Shown: positions 1 to 9,407 of the stretch, piece after piece
Position numbering within the stretch: position 1 is the stretch's first letter
Layout: each line of letters begins with the position of its first letter
Assembly: GCA_019873665.1 (NCBI GenBank)
Contig: JAIOAV010000005.1
Span: forward strand, 64,001-106,419
Source of the DNA: Chloroflexota bacterium
GTDB lineage: Bacteria; Chloroflexota; Anaerolineae; JAAYEA01
Direction of reading: 5' to 3'
DNA: 42,419 bases
Position numbers and translations under genes: made by a program
The notes under the pieces: generated by a model
What the model was told of the DNA's origin: nothing
Databases searched by the model: none
The model's input: the letters and a program-made list of their open reading frames with translations, nothing else

Positions 1-52
1 TCGTCGCCTGGCGCTCCACGCCGTTTACCCACAGCGAGATAGTGGACATCAT
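1..52 (-). CDS. N-terminus of a possible [2Fe-2S] molybdenum-hydroxylase small subunit (partial)
   Basis: The minus strand opens with two ATG codons in tandem five bases after the stop of the upstream nucleotidyltransferase gene, and the frame stays open to the window edge. The 17 visible residues include L-W-V-N-G-V, which resembles the first beta strand (L-x-V-N-G) of plant-ferredoxin-type small subunits of xanthine or carbon-monoxide dehydrogenases. The cysteine motifs that would prove this lie outside the window. Identification is by pattern on very few residues, so the coding call is moderately likely and the function only suggestive. Confidence 0.35.
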   Translation of the reverse strand, partial: MMSTISLWVNGVERQAT

Positions 53-57
53 ACTGC

Positions 58-705
58 CTACTTACGTGGCCAGGGCCCTGGCGTACACGGCAGCGCGTAC
101 TCAGGATACCCTTTCTTCACCCAAAACGGGTTGTAGCTCCATATCTGCGTGAGGATCGCGTCCGGGTCTATCCGCCTCTCCGCCAGCCTTTCATGCAACC
201 AGGCGATCGCCTCCGCATCCTTCTCGCGCCCCTTCCACAGCGGGCTGAGCAAATGCGGCTGCGTCTTGATGGCATACTCGAACTCGATGCCGGAGATAAA
301 GACGTGCGCGTCGTAGAAGGGGTGCGGCGTATCCACCAACCAGCGTTTCGGGAAGTATACCGTCCCTTCGTCGCCGATATGCCGCCACATCGCTGTCTCC
401 CCTGCGATGTCCAGCCGGTTGAACGCGGCATGGACCCCGTCGCGGTCAATCCTGAGAAAGTTCAGGTCCTCCAGGAACGACACCTGGTATCCCTTTTGCC
501 TATAGAGCGCGGCCAGGTCGTGCCGCAGGTCCCACAGGTTCGACGTGAACCCGTCCACGTCCCCGTGGTCGCGCAGGAACGCGCCACAGAGCACGTCGCG
601 CACCAGCCCCGCCCAGATATACGTGCGGGTGCCGCAATGGGCAGAGACCTCGCCGATATCGCGCAGCAGCGCCAAGTGCTTCCGGTTCCTCTCAGATAGC
701 GCCAT
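58..705 (-). CDS. Nucleotidyltransferase-fold protein (lincosamide/aminoglycoside NTase-like)
   Basis: A 215-residue soluble protein. Near residues 32-52 it has W-A-G-L-V-R-D followed by R-D-H-G-D-V-D-G-F, which resembles the G-G-x(9-13)-D-x-D active site of small nucleotidyltransferases that adenylate lincosamides or aminoglycosides. The H-x-D-x-D spacing is kept, but the usual G-G is changed, so activity is uncertain. The ATG at 705 was chosen because GGGAAGG lies eight bases upstream; an in-frame start 13 codons earlier (744) lacks such support. It follows transketolase on the same strand after 127 bases and is followed within 5 bases by the edge ORF. The substrate cannot be read from the sequence; drug resistance should not be assumed. 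Confidence 0.6.
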   Translation of the reverse strand: MALSERNRKHLALLRDIGEVSAHCGTRTYIWAGLVRDVLCGAFLRDHGDVDGFTSNLWDLRHDLAALYRQKGYQVSFLEDLNFLRIDRDGVHAAFNRLDIAGETAMWRHIGDEGTVYFPKRWLVDTPHPFYDAHVFISGIEFEYAIKTQPHLLSPLWKGREKDAEAIAWLHERLAERRIDPDAILTQIWSYNPFWVKKGYPEYALPCTPGPWPRK

Positions 706-832
706 CGCGTTTGCCTTCCCGCGGACGCAAGAGGGAGTAGGCACCCCCTTCGCCGCGCATCACCACAGACGCCTGCCATATGTATGTCTGCTCCTCACCG
801 CGCCGACGCTCTGGCGCGACCGTCGCGGCCGG

Positions 833-2860
833 CTACGCCTTGCCCAGCAGCGCCAACGCGCGCCGCACGACGTTATCGGTCGTGAGGCCGTACTTATCGG
901 CCAGGACCTTGTACGGCGCAGATGCGCCAAAGCGGTTCTCGATCCCCACAAAGCCGCCCTGATCGCCGATGTACTTGTGCCACCCCTGCGGCACGCCCGC
1001 CTCCACCGCCAGCCGCGCCTTGATAGCAGTGGGCAGCACCGATTCGCGATATGCCTCCGATTGCTCATCGAACAGCTCCCAGCTTGGCATGCTGACGACA
1101 CGCGCCGCCACGCCCTGCTCGGCCAGCACCGCCTGCGCCTGCAGGCAGATGGCCACCTCCGAGCCGGTGCCGATGAGGATGATATCCGGCTTGCCATCGG
1201 GCGCTTCGGAAAGGATGTACGCCCCGCGCCGCAAGCCGCTGGCTGGCGCCAGCTTGCTACGATCCAGCACCGGCACATTTTGCCGGGTCAGCAGAAGCGC
1301 CACCGGCCCCTGCCTGCCGTCGTGGTGCGCGCCGCCCTCAATGGCTACCTTCCAGGCTTCTACCGTCTCGGTGGCATCCGCCGGGCGGATGACGCGCAGA
1401 TGTGGGATCGCGCGCAGCGCGGCGAATTGCTCCACCGGCTCGTGCGTCGGCCCATCCTCGCCGACAAAGATGCTGTCGTGCGTAAAGACATAGATCACCG
1501 GCTGCTCCATGATCGCGGCCAGGCGGATCGGCGGCCGCATATAGTCGCAAAAGACGAGGAAGGTCGCACCATATGGCTTGATGCCGCCGTGCAGCGCCAG
1601 GCCGTTCAGGATCGCGCCCATGCCATGCTCGCGGACGCCAAAGTGGATGTTACGCCCGCTGTAGTTGCCGCAGTAGATATCGCTGCACTTGGACATGTAG
1701 GTCTTGGTAGAGGGTGAAAGATCCGCCGAGCCGCCCATCAGGTTGGGGATCGCCTCTGCCAGCACCTGCAAGACGGTGCCGGACGCATTGCGGGTGGCGA
1801 TGTCCTTACCCGGCTCGAAACTCGGCAAGTTCCTGTCCCAGCCCTCCGGCAGCGCGCCGCTCATCATCTGCTGGAAGAGCGCTGCTTCCGCGGGGTACGC
1901 CCGCTGGTACGCGGCGAATTTGCGGTTCCACGCCTCTTCTGCCGCCTGCCAGGCGGGCTGCATTTGCTGAAAGTGTGCATACACCTCCGGCGGCACGTAA
2001 AAGTGCGGCTCCAGCGGCCAGCCCATGGCGTCTTTGGTCAGGCGCACCTCCTCCTCGCCCAGCGGCTCGCCATGCGCTGCGGAGGTCCCCTGCTTGTTGG
2101 GGCTGCCGTATGCGATATGGGTGTGGCAGGCGATGATGGACGGTTTGCTCGTCTCGGCCTGCGCCGCGCGGATCGCCTTGGCCACCGCCTGGCGATCGTG
2201 CCCATCCACCTCTTGCACGTGCCAGCCATACGCCAGAAAGCGCTGCATCACGTTCTCGGTAAAGGCGAGATCGGTGCTCCCCTCGATCGAGATCTCGTTA
2301 TCGTCATAGAGATAGATCAGCTTGCCCAGCCCCCAGTGCCCGGCGAGCGACGCGGCCTCCGATGCCACGCCCTCCATCAGGTCACCATCGCTGACGATGG
2401 CATAGGTGTAATGATTGATCAGCTCGAAATCGGGCCGGTTGAAGGTCGCTGCCAGAAAGCGCTCCGCTAGCGCCATGCCCACCCCGTTGCCAAACCCCTG
2501 GCCGAGCGGGCCGGTGGTCGTCTCCACGCCGGGCGTCAAGCCGTGCTCCGGGTGGCCCGGCGTCATGCTGCCCCACTGCCGGAACTGTTTGAGCTCATCC
2601 AGGGGAAGATCATAGCCCGTGAGATGTAGCAGCGAGTAAAGGAGCATGGAGCCGTGCCCCGCCGACAGTACAAAGCGGTCTCGGTCCACCCACTGTGGGT
2701 TGCGCGGGTTGTGCCGCAGGAACTGGGTCCAGAGCACATATGCAGCGTCGGCCATGCCCATCGGCATCCCCGGGTGGCCGGATTTGGCTTTCTGCACCGC
2801 GTCCATCGTCAACGCCCTAATGGTGTTGACGGCGAGCTGGTCTATCTTCTGTGGTGTCAT
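833..2860 (-). CDS. tkt: Transketolase
   Basis: A 675-residue thiamine-diphosphate enzyme that moves two-carbon ketol units between sugar phosphates in the pentose phosphate or Calvin pathways, in the cytoplasm. The length is typical of bacterial transketolases. The N-terminal half shows the G-H-x-S/M region, the H-P-E-H-G...T-G-P-L-G-Q-G signature, and the TPP/Mg motif S-D-G-D-L-M-E-G-V ending in D-D-N. The middle (Pyr) domain has the catalytic-glutamate motif F-G-V-R-E-H-G-M and the [15 protein letters not shown] block. The ATG start is preceded by a very strong ribosome site, AGGAGGAGATC. It lies downstream of the SanA-like gene (72-base gap) on the same strand. Nothing looks unusual; the sugar kinase two genes upstream fits a carbohydrate-metabolism operon. 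Confidence 0.97.
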   Translation of the reverse strand: MTPQKIDQLAVNTIRALTMDAVQKAKSGHPGMPMGMADAAYVLWTQFLRHNPRNPQWVDRDRFVLSAGHGSMLLYSLLHLTGYDLPLDELKQFRQWGSMTPGHPEHGLTPGVETTTGPLGQGFGNGVGMALAERFLAATFNRPDFELINHYTYAIVSDGDLMEGVASEAASLAGHWGLGKLIYLYDDNEISIEGSTDLAFTENVMQRFLAYGWHVQEVDGHDRQAVAKAIRAAQAETSKPSIIACHTHIAYGSPNKQGTSAAHGEPLGEEEVRLTKDAMGWPLEPHFYVPPEVYAHFQQMQPAWQAAEEAWNRKFAAYQRAYPAEAALFQQMMSGALPEGWDRNLPSFEPGKDIATRNASGTVLQVLAEAIPNLMGGSADLSPSTKTYMSKCSDIYCGNYSGRNIHFGVREHGMGAILNGLALHGGIKPYGATFLVFCDYMRPPIRLAAIMEQPVIYVFTHDSIFVGEDGPTHEPVEQFAALRAIPHLRVIRPADATETVEAWKVAIEGGAHHDGRQGPVALLLTRQNVPVLDRSKLAPASGLRRGAYILSEAPDGKPDIILIGTGSEVAICLQAQAVLAEQGVAARVVSMPSWELFDEQSEAYRESVLPTAIKARLAVEAGVPQGWHKYIGDQGGFVGIENRFGASAPYKVLADKYGLTTDNVVRRALALLGKA

Positions 2861-2932
2861 GATCTCCTCCTATGATGCTCATGCCCGGCGTCAGCGCGCC
2901 CTGCGGCAGTTGGCCACGCCGGGTCAGTCATT

Positions 2933-3583
2933 CTAGTCAAAGATGGGAAGCTTTTCTCCCAGCACCGGCTCTGGCCGGGTCACATTCACCTGCCACCAGG
3001 CAAGCAGCGTCGCCGGAACCTCCCGCAGGCGGAACCAGGCGATGCGCGTATAGGTCCGCTGATCCGCCACCACCCCCACCGAGTCAACGCCGAGGCGCGA
3101 GCAGGTGAGCAGCGCGCGGGGCAGATGGTACGCCTGCGTGACGAGGGTGGCTTCGGACACCTCAAAGATGTACTGCGCGCGATAGCAGCTATCATACGTC
3201 CGACGGCCGGCATAGTCTAGCACGATCGCCTCCTCCGGCACGCCCAGCGCCATGGCATACTCTTTCATGCGCTGCGGCTCGTTATACTCGATGAACCGGT
3301 TATCGCCGGTCATCAGGAGCCGCTCCACCTTGCCCGCCTGATACAAAGCCACCGCTGTCGCCACGCGATCCGCCAGCACATCGCTGGGCCGGCCGCTCGG
3401 CCAGAGACCCGCGCCAAAAACGATCGCCACACGACGCGCGGGGGTATCCGCGACCGATTCGTAGATGCGCCCGTCATAGGATGCCGCCGCCAGATGCGAT
3501 ACCAGCAACCCCAGCAGCAACGCTAGTGCGGCGATGACAGGCGCCAATAGTATCAGCCGCCAGACGCGAGCGCTTTTTCGCAC
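2933..3583 (-). CDS. SanA/YdcF-type DUF218 membrane-anchored protein
   Basis: About 216 residues: one N-terminal membrane helix (L-I-L-L-A-P-V-I-A-A-L-A-L-L-L-G-L-L-V), then a periplasmic or extracellular DUF218 domain. Family marks include A-I-V-F-G-A-G-L, an R-x-x-x-A-x-x-L-Y-x-x-G-K segment, L-L-M-T-G-D-N, E-A-I-V-L-D-Y-A-G-R-R-T-Y-D-S, and T-Q-A-Y-H-L-P-R-A. SanA/ElyC relatives are linked to envelope barrier function, but their reaction is not settled. The GTG at 3583 was chosen because it sits one base after the stop of the upstream ROK kinase with GGAGGGATGAG as ribosome site; the longer open frame reaching 3688 would overlap that kinase. The tight coupling says the two are co-translated. 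Confidence 0.85.
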   Translation of the reverse strand: MRKSARVWRLILLAPVIAALALLLGLLVSHLAAASYDGRIYESVADTPARRVAIVFGAGLWPSGRPSDVLADRVATAVALYQAGKVERLLMTGDNRFIEYNEPQRMKEYAMALGVPEEAIVLDYAGRRTYDSCYRAQYIFEVSEATLVTQAYHLPRALLTCSRLGVDSVGVVADQRTYTRIAWFRLREVPATLLAWWQVNVTRPEPVLGEKLPIFD

Positions 3584-3584
3584 C

Positions 3585-4559
3585 TCATCCCTCCGCCGCG
3601 CTCCGTTGGATCGCAACGACCGCCGCGCCGAGCACGCCCACATCACCGCCGAGCTGCGCAGGCACGACCCGCACGCTCTCCGCGGCAATCGGAAACGCTA
3701 TGCGTCGCACTGCCTGCCGCACCGGCGCGAACAGCTTGTCGCCCATGTTCGTCAGCCCACCGCCGATGACGATCAGGTCAGGGTTGAATAGGTTCACCAG
3801 ATTGGCAACGCCGATCCCCAGATATTCCATCGCCTGGCGGATGATCCGCTCCGCCTCCAGATCTCCCTGGTCGGCAGCCTGCGCTACCACCTTGGCAGAC
3901 ACGGCCTGCGCATCTCCCTTGACCAGCTCCCCGATCAATGTCGGCACGCCGCGCGCCAACAGCTCGCGCCCCATGCGGGCGATGGCCGTGCCAGAGGCCA
4001 GCGCCTCCAGATGCCCGCGGTTGCCACAGCCGCAGAGCGGCCCGTCCGGCAGAATCGTCATATGCCCGATCTCGCCCGCCGAACCATTGGTGCCGCCGTA
4101 CAGCCGGTCGTCCAGGATCAAACCGCCGCCGATGCCCGTGCTCGCAGTGATATAGATCATGTTGTGCACGCCCTTACCCGCGCCATAGTGAAACTCGCCC
4201 AGCGCCGCGGCATTGGCGTCGTTTTCCAGAAACGTCTTGATGCCAAGCCGTGCCTCGACCAGCTCTTTGAGGGGCACATTCACCCAACCGGGGAGGTTCG
4301 GCGGCGCGGTCAGCACGCCAGCCACCGCGTCCATCGGGCCCGGCGCTCCGACGCCGATGGCAGCCACCTGTCCGGGCGCGGTGTTACGCATCACCTGGCG
4401 CGCCGCGTCCACCATGCGGGCGATCACCGCATCGCGCCCCTCCGATGCCATCGTGGGCCGATTATCCCGTTCCAGGACGTGCCCTTCTCTGCTCACCAGG
4501 GCTGTGCTGATCTTGGTTCCACCCAGATCGATTCCCACATACAGCTTGTCCGCAGCCAA
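3585..4559 (-). CDS. glcK: ROK-family glucokinase
   Basis: A 324-residue cytoplasmic sugar kinase, probably ATP:glucose 6-phosphotransferase. The N-terminal phosphate loop reads D-L-G-G-T-K (residues 11-16). The catalytic Asp is D114 in E-N-D-A-N-A. The ROK zinc site is visible as H166 with C176-G-C178-G-N-R-G-H183: the third Cys of the usual C-x-C-G-x-x-G-C-x-E motif is His here, a substitution that may still bind metal. The start is TTG at 4559, with GGAGG about four bases upstream; no ATG lies nearby in frame. The gene overlaps translationally with the SanA-like gene (one-base gap) and follows the DUF92 gene by 50 bases. ROK proteins can also be repressors, but there is no helix-turn-helix extension, so a kinase is favoured. 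Confidence 0.92.
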   Translation of the reverse strand: MAADKLYVGIDLGGTKISTALVSREGHVLERDNRPTMASEGRDAVIARMVDAARQVMRNTAPGQVAAIGVGAPGPMDAVAGVLTAPPNLPGWVNVPLKELVEARLGIKTFLENDANAAALGEFHYGAGKGVHNMIYITASTGIGGGLILDDRLYGGTNGSAGEIGHMTILPDGPLCGCGNRGHLEALASGTAIARMGRELLARGVPTLIGELVKGDAQAVSAKVVAQAADQGDLEAERIIRQAMEYLGIGVANLVNLFNPDLIVIGGGLTNMGDKLFAPVRQAVRRIAFPIAAESVRVVPAQLGGDVGVLGAAVVAIQRSAAEG

Positions 4560-4609
4560 GTCCCCTCCTTGCCCATCTTATCAGGCCACCTGCTACCGCG
4601 GGCCGGCGA

Positions 4610-6340
4610 CTACCACAACAGCCGCGCCACCAGAACAGCGACCGCGCCCCCTGCCGCCGAGCTGAGCAGATTCACCAGATCGTTGTTCAGCCACGTGTAA
4701 CCGCGCAGATGTCGCGTCGCCGCGCCGCAGCGATGCACGGTGCGCTCCGTCTCTTTGCCGCAGCGATCGCAGTAATAGATCCCCTGCACCGTCGCCCCCA
4801 GCAGGCTATCTGCCAGAGAGCCGACGATGCCGCCCACGAGGGCGACCGGCAGCAGCCACGTGCCCTGAGACGCAAACTCTCCACTCCAACCGTGCTGGCG
4901 CACGACCTCCGCGATCAGTCTCAGCAACCACATTAGCACGCCCACGAACAGCGCGCCCACGGCGGTTGCGCCGAGTCCCAGCGGCGATACGCCGCCGGAG
5001 GTCCCCACAGGCACCTCCTGGCCGGTGGTGATGAATCGCGGCAGATGCGGGTTCAGCACGCCAAGCTCTGTTGCCCAGGTATCCGCCGTTACCGTGGCCA
5101 TCACGCCGACAAAGGCGGGTAACCAGGCCGCATGTGGCCAGAAATAGCTGCCAACCGCCAGCAGCGCCCCCAGGCCACCATTCGCCAACGCCTGCCCCAG
5201 ATCGCGCTGGCTCCCCTTGGCAAACTTTTCGGCGATCTTCTCTTTGGCCTGTTGCCTGTAGAGGGACAAGAGGCTGGAGCTAATGAAGAAAGCGATCAGC
5301 ACCAGACCCCACTCCCACCCGCCAAAGCCAAAGACCAGCACGCCGATCACAAGGGCGCCCACGATTCCGCTGCGGGAGAGCGCCCTCTTGCGGTAGGCGA
5401 CTAGGCCGATGGCGGCGCTGAGAGCCAACCCCAGGAGAAAGCGGAACGATATGCTGCTGAGCGCACCCAGTGACATCCGACGTGACACTGCCACCCACAG
5501 CGCCAGCTGCAGGAAGAACGCCCCGACCGCGAACAGATAGGCCGGCGCCCGATGGCGTTGATGCAAGATGATCGCCAGCAATACGTCCACCAGCGTCAGT
5601 AGCGTGCCAAGCAGCGTCAGCCGAAATACGCGCGACCGCACAATCTCGCCCAGCGTCATAAAGACAAAAATCGGCTGATTGCTGGCCACGTAAGCGAGCA
5701 GCAGTGCCATCAGCACGAGCGTCACGAGGGCAAAGGCCCCTATGGCATCATGCCGTAGCGACCACCTAGCGAACGCACTCCTCTGTTGGCGGAGCTGCAT
5801 CACATACGTCGGCCCCAGCGCCCGCCGTTCCTCTAGCGCCGCCAGCAGCGCCTGCGGGTCGGCAGGAGAGATGACATACATCAACGACGGCGTTACAACC
5901 GCCCATTGCTCTCGCCACGGCTGCGTCACGCAGAACCAAGCAGGCCCAACCCCCGCGATCCTACCGCGCCCCACAAGATACCCTAACCAGGGCAGTGTAT
6001 TCAATAACACGTAGCGGGTGAAAGGTGGCAGGCCCAGGGAGTGCAAAGGCACGATCCGCTCGATTTCAGCCAGCGGCACGAAACGCCGGCCGGGCCGCCA
6101 ATGAATCTCCAGCTTGTTGCGATCCAAACGGTAGGCTAGGCCTACAAGGCCATGGAGCTGCTCACCAAGCCAGAAGAGAAGCGGCACGCTCAGCAGCAGC
6201 CAAAGCCCGCCGACGAGCGTCCATACACTCACCGTCCGCCGCCAAAGCGCGCGCGCCAACAGCACGTCGAGCGCCACGATGGCGACCAGCGCCACGGCAA
6301 CTCGCAGGATGCTTGCACTCTTTCTTGGCTTGAACTCCAC
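4610..6340 (-). CDS. DUF92/VTE6-like integral membrane protein with extra N-terminal membrane/PH-like module
   Basis: About 576 residues. Residues 1-200 hold two membrane helices, a beta-rich stretch (L-E-I-H-W-R-P-G-R-R-F-V-P-L-A-E-I-E-R-I) typical of bacterial PH-like domains, then more helices. The C-terminal ~300 residues are a DUF92 domain: multiple helices, D-T-W-A-T-E-L-G, G-T-S-G-G-V-S-P-L-G, G-S-L-A-D-S-L-L-G-A-T-V-Q-G and a zinc-ribbon-like Y-C-D-R-C-G-K-E-T-E-R segment. The plant member VTE6 phosphorylates phytyl phosphate; bacterial members may act on isoprenoid phosphates (inference). The GTG at 6340 was preferred to the GTG at 6346 because GGAGG lies six bases before it and abuts the other. 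The N-terminal fusion is longer than ordinary DUF92 proteins of about 250-280 residues. Confidence 0.85.
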   Translation of the reverse strand: MEFKPRKSASILRVAVALVAIVALDVLLARALWRRTVSVWTLVGGLWLLLSVPLLFWLGEQLHGLVGLAYRLDRNKLEIHWRPGRRFVPLAEIERIVPLHSLGLPPFTRYVLLNTLPWLGYLVGRGRIAGVGPAWFCVTQPWREQWAVVTPSLMYVISPADPQALLAALEERRALGPTYVMQLRQQRSAFARWSLRHDAIGAFALVTLVLMALLLAYVASNQPIFVFMTLGEIVRSRVFRLTLLGTLLTLVDVLLAIILHQRHRAPAYLFAVGAFFLQLALWVAVSRRMSLGALSSISFRFLLGLALSAAIGLVAYRKRALSRSGIVGALVIGVLVFGFGGWEWGLVLIAFFISSSLLSLYRQQAKEKIAEKFAKGSQRDLGQALANGGLGALLAVGSYFWPHAAWLPAFVGVMATVTADTWATELGVLNPHLPRFITTGQEVPVGTSGGVSPLGLGATAVGALFVGVLMWLLRLIAEVVRQHGWSGEFASQGTWLLPVALVGGIVGSLADSLLGATVQGIYYCDRCGKETERTVHRCGAATRHLRGYTWLNNDLVNLLSSAAGGAVAVLVARLLW

Positions 6341-6398
6341 ACACACCCTCCAGCACGGATCGCCCGCCGCTCAATCCGCCGAGTGACCCGCGCCCACT

Positions 6399-7319
6399 CT
6401 ATTTAGGATAGACAGGCGTGCAGCACGCCTTGTACTTGGGCACCTGGCCACGCACCACCGCAAAATAAAGATCGCGGATCTGTTTCACAACCGGCCCCAG
6501 CTTGCCGGTGCCCACGGGTCGGCGGTCAATATGCGCGATAGCCGCCACCTGCACACCGGTGCCACAGAAGAACGCCTCATCGGCGACATACAGCTCGGTG
6601 CGGTCAATGGGCCTCTCCTCCACTGTCAGACCCAGATCCTCCCGCGCCAGTTGGATGATGATCGTGCGGGTGATCCCTTCGAGGATATTCTCGGTCACCG
6701 GCGGAGTGATCAGCTTGCCATCGCGCACAAGAAAAAAGTTCTCCGCGCTCCCCTCGGACACATGGCCATCCTGCGTCAAGACGATCGCCTCGTCAAAGCC
6801 GTTTAGCACCGCTTCGGTTTTGGAAAAAGCCGCATTGACGTAGGAGCCGGTGATCTTGCCCCGGGCGGGAACAGCGTTATCGTCAACGCGCCGCCAGGAC
6901 GAGACGGCGGCATCTGCCCCCTCCTCTTTTTCGATGTACTTGCCAAAAGGCACGGCAAACATGGCCAGGTCATCTTCGAGATTGTGGAGACGGACGCCGA
7001 TTACCTCGCTCGCCTTATAGGCAATTGGACGGACATACGCATCTTCGCGGAAGCCTTCGCGGCGCAGCAGCTCGACGGTGAGCTCGCCTAGCTTTTCCAC
7101 GCTATATGGCAACGAGATCATCAACAGGCGGCAAGAGCGCAAAAGGCGTTCATAATGCGGCGCCATCTGAAATACGTAAAGCTGCTCCTCCTGCTCATTC
7201 CAGTAGGCGCGGATGCCCTCAAAGCAGCCAGTGCCATAGTTGAAAGCGTGGTTCATGATACTGATTTTGGCCTGCTCAATCGGCACGATCTGGCCCCTGA
7301 AGAATGCGTACTTGGTCAT
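6399..7319 (-). CDS. ilvE: Branched-chain amino acid aminotransferase
   Basis: A 306-residue fold-type IV PLP enzyme that makes leucine, isoleucine and valine from their 2-oxo acids using glutamate. It shows the class IV features N-Y-G-T-G-C-F-E-G-I-R-A-Y, the PLP lysine K155 in R-G-K-I-T-G-S-Y-V-N-A, then N-G-F-D-E-A-I-V-L and a G-S-A-E-N-F-F phosphate-binding segment near residues 195-205. The start at 7319 is set by AGGAGACC directly upstream; a longer frame to 7376 has no such signal. It is on the minus strand between a glycosyltransferase gene (87-base gap) and the DUF92 gene. No neighbouring ilv/leu genes are in the window, so it appears to be a stand-alone metabolic gene. Confidence 0.95.
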   Translation of the reverse strand: MTKYAFFRGQIVPIEQAKISIMNHAFNYGTGCFEGIRAYWNEQEEQLYVFQMAPHYERLLRSCRLLMISLPYSVEKLGELTVELLRREGFREDAYVRPIAYKASEVIGVRLHNLEDDLAMFAVPFGKYIEKEEGADAAVSSWRRVDDNAVPARGKITGSYVNAAFSKTEAVLNGFDEAIVLTQDGHVSEGSAENFFLVRDGKLITPPVTENILEGITRTIIIQLAREDLGLTVEERPIDRTELYVADEAFFCGTGVQVAAIAHIDRRPVGTGKLGPVVKQIRDLYFAVVRGQVPKYKACCTPVYPK

Positions 7320-7406
7320 GCTGGTCTCCTCTATATGGATTATCCGGCGTTCTTTCACCGGACCACGGGATGCCATCCTACGGCCTGCGCTTGTCTGCCA
7401 TCGTAT

Positions 7407-8309
7407 CTACCAGCCCGCCTTTTTCTGCGCCGCAGGGCGCAGCGCATTGCGTGCCAACGCCAGACCGCACAAGCCTGCGATGCCAACCGCGATCAGCCCG
7501 TTCAGCAGGGAAAAGGTATGCGCGGCAAAGTGCTTGCGATGAAACCGCCACATTGCCTTGTAGAACTCGATCGTCATCGCATAGCTGCGCTGCTTCATTG
7601 ACTCGCCCTTGTAGTGCAAGACGACGATCGCCGGATTATAGTAAACCTTCCAGCCGTGATGCACTTTGATCCGGTAACAGAGGTCAATGTCTTCGCCAAA
7701 GGCATAGAAACCCTCGTCCAAAAGGCCCGCCTGATCGAGCGCTTCCTGTCGCACCAACATGAAAGCGCCGGCAACCGCATCAATCTCGGCAAGCTGATCC
7801 GGATCCAGATGCGTCAGGTTATAGCGAGCAAAGCGCGGGTTGTTGGGGAAACGCTTGGCGAGGCCGGTGAGCTGGTAGAACGCAACTTCAGGCGTGGGAA
7901 AGGAGCGGCGTCCTGCACGATCCAGCGAACCATCCTGCCGCACCAGCTTGGGTCCCATCACGCCCGCGTCAGGATGCGCGTCTATGAACTCGACCGCACG
8001 CTGCAATGCATCCGGCGGCAGGACAGTATCCGGGTTGAGCAGGAGGCTATGGCGACCACGGGACAGGCGCAGCGCCTGATTGTTGGCCTTGGGGTAGCCC
8101 GGGTTATCCGCGTTGGCGATGAGATGCACCTGCGGGAACTCGTCCCGCACCATTGCGGCGCTGCCGTCCGGCGAGGCGTTATCCACAACATAGACCTCAT
8201 AGCTAACGGGCCCCTGGCTGGCATAGACCGAATGCAGGCATTGACGCAAGAGATCCCGCGTGTTGTAGTTCACGATCACAATGTGCAGATCGTATAGAGC
8301 TTCTTTCAT
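7407..8309 (-). CDS. Family 2 glycosyltransferase (rhamnosyltransferase-like)
   Basis: About 300 residues. The GT-A fold begins at [12 protein letters not shown], followed by [19 protein letters not shown] and the metal-binding region L-L-L-N-P-D-T. An acidic E-D-I-D-L-C-Y-R-I motif follows, the E-D catalytic signature of WbbL-like enzymes that transfer rhamnose or similar sugars. One C-terminal hydrophobic helix ([18 protein letters not shown]) would tether it to the inner face of the membrane. The ATG at 8309 has GGAGAGGGC immediately before it; the open frame upstream to 8792 overlaps the next gene and is low-complexity, so it was discarded. It probably shares a transcript with the GT2 gene at 8384. 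The sugar donor is not determinable. Confidence 0.9.
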   Translation of the reverse strand: MKEALYDLHIVIVNYNTRDLLRQCLHSVYASQGPVSYEVYVVDNASPDGSAAMVRDEFPQVHLIANADNPGYPKANNQALRLSRGRHSLLLNPDTVLPPDALQRAVEFIDAHPDAGVMGPKLVRQDGSLDRAGRRSFPTPEVAFYQLTGLAKRFPNNPRFARYNLTHLDPDQLAEIDAVAGAFMLVRQEALDQAGLLDEGFYAFGEDIDLCYRIKVHHGWKVYYNPAIVVLHYKGESMKQRSYAMTIEFYKAMWRFHRKHFAAHTFSLLNGLIAVGIAGLCGLALARNALRPAAQKKAGW

Positions 8310-8383
8310 GCCCTCTCCAGAGTCGCAGCGTGCCGAGCTGTGGCGCTCCAGCGCCGACATTGTAGCACTGTGGACCCTCTCGG

Positions 8384-9364
8384 TCAATCCCGGCGCCGCG
8401 CCGCGGGCGTGTGCCAGCGCCACCATACTCCGACAGGGTAGCCGATCATCTTGGCGATGTCGCCGGTGATGCGGATCACTGGCACCGCCAGAAGGGCCTG
8501 CAATCGTCCCCATCCATCGAGGGCGCGCAGACGCGGCCAGAGCCGCTTGTACGGCGTCCAAAACATGACCAAGCCGCCCGCCAGCAGCAAGCTCCACCAC
8601 GCAAGAGAGCGCGTCAGGCCAAGATAGACAAGCAAAGGGAGCGCCAGCAGATAGGTCGCGTAGCGCACGGCGTGCCGCTTGCGCCAGAGGTCCGCTTTGC
8701 CATCCCCGCGCGCATAGCGATAGTATTGCCTGAAAAAGGCGCGCAGCGTGGAGCGAGGGCGAAAATAGGCGAGCGCTTGCGGCGCAAAGCAAAAGCGGTA
8801 TCCGGCATCTCGCAGCTTAAAGTCAAAGACCAGATCCTCGCAATAGTCAAGCCACTCCGGGTAGCCGTGCACCGCCTCCCAGGCGGCTTTGCGAAACGCT
8901 ACGGAGCGACTCGACGGCAAGAACTTGGCGGGATTGATGTCGCCCACCTCCGGCAGCACAGTTGCCCCCATCGCCACCTCAAAGGGCGTGTCAACATCTG
9001 GCGCGAAAAACCCGCTCACCACATCGGGCGGCGAGATCTCGTCATGAAAGGGGCGAAGCAGCTCCTGCAGCCACTCGCGCGTCAGGCGCACCCCCGCATC
9101 AGTGGCCGCGATGATCTCGCCGGTCGCCGCCGCGATAGCCGCATTGCGTCCCTGGGAGATATTGCTCCCTTCCCGCACCAGGAGGTGCAAACGACCCGCC
9201 GCAGCCAGCGGATGCCTGCGGATGATCTCAGCCGTGCCGTCGGTGGAGCCGCCGTCCACGATCACGATCTCATCAGGCGGTTCCGCCTGCGCTGCCAGCG
9301 AGTCCAGCAGATGCTGGATGGATGTAGCCTCGTTTCGGACGGTAGCGATCACCGTAACACGCAA
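8384..9364 (-). CDS. Family 2 glycosyltransferase with C-terminal membrane helices
   Basis: GT-A enzyme: [11 protein letters not shown] nucleotide-binding strand, [12 protein letters not shown], a [20 protein letters not shown] metal-site region, a [10 protein letters not shown] acidic motif, then two hydrophobic helices around residues 255-300. The start is unusual. A TATAAT box overlaps the ATG at 9409, so a transcript from that promoter would begin near 9400 and lack that codon. TTG at 9364 has GGGAG nine bases upstream and begins the protein exactly at the conserved first strand, so TTG is preferred. ATG at 9409 or 9436 would add 15 or 24 residues. It is first in a minus-strand series of metabolic genes. 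Confidence 0.85.
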   Translation of the reverse strand: MRVTVIATVRNEATSIQHLLDSLAAQAEPPDEIVIVDGGSTDGTAEIIRRHPLAAAGRLHLLVREGSNISQGRNAAIAAATGEIIAATDAGVRLTREWLQELLRPFHDEISPPDVVSGFFAPDVDTPFEVAMGATVLPEVGDINPAKFLPSSRSVAFRKAAWEAVHGYPEWLDYCEDLVFDFKLRDAGYRFCFAPQALAYFRPRSTLRAFFRQYYRYARGDGKADLWRKRHAVRYATYLLALPLLVYLGLTRSLAWWSLLLAGGLVMFWTPYKRLWPRLRALDGWGRLQALLAVPVIRITGDIAKMIGYPVGVWWRWHTPAARRRD

Positions 9365-9407
9365 AGAACGGTTCTCCCGAGATGTGCGCGCAGTTATCAC
9401 AGCACTC

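Noticed and set aside
545-1717. A 390-codon plus-strand open frame opposite transketolase
   Set aside because: A GC-rich shadow: the opposite strand encodes a full-length transketolase with all motifs, and the shadow has no recognisable domain.
2884-2923. Perfect 8-bp inverted repeat CCCGGCGT/ACGCCGGG between the SanA-like and transketolase genes
   Set aside because: The loop is 24 bases and no T tract follows on the minus strand, so I do not call a terminator; it also lies just upstream of a strongly translated gene.
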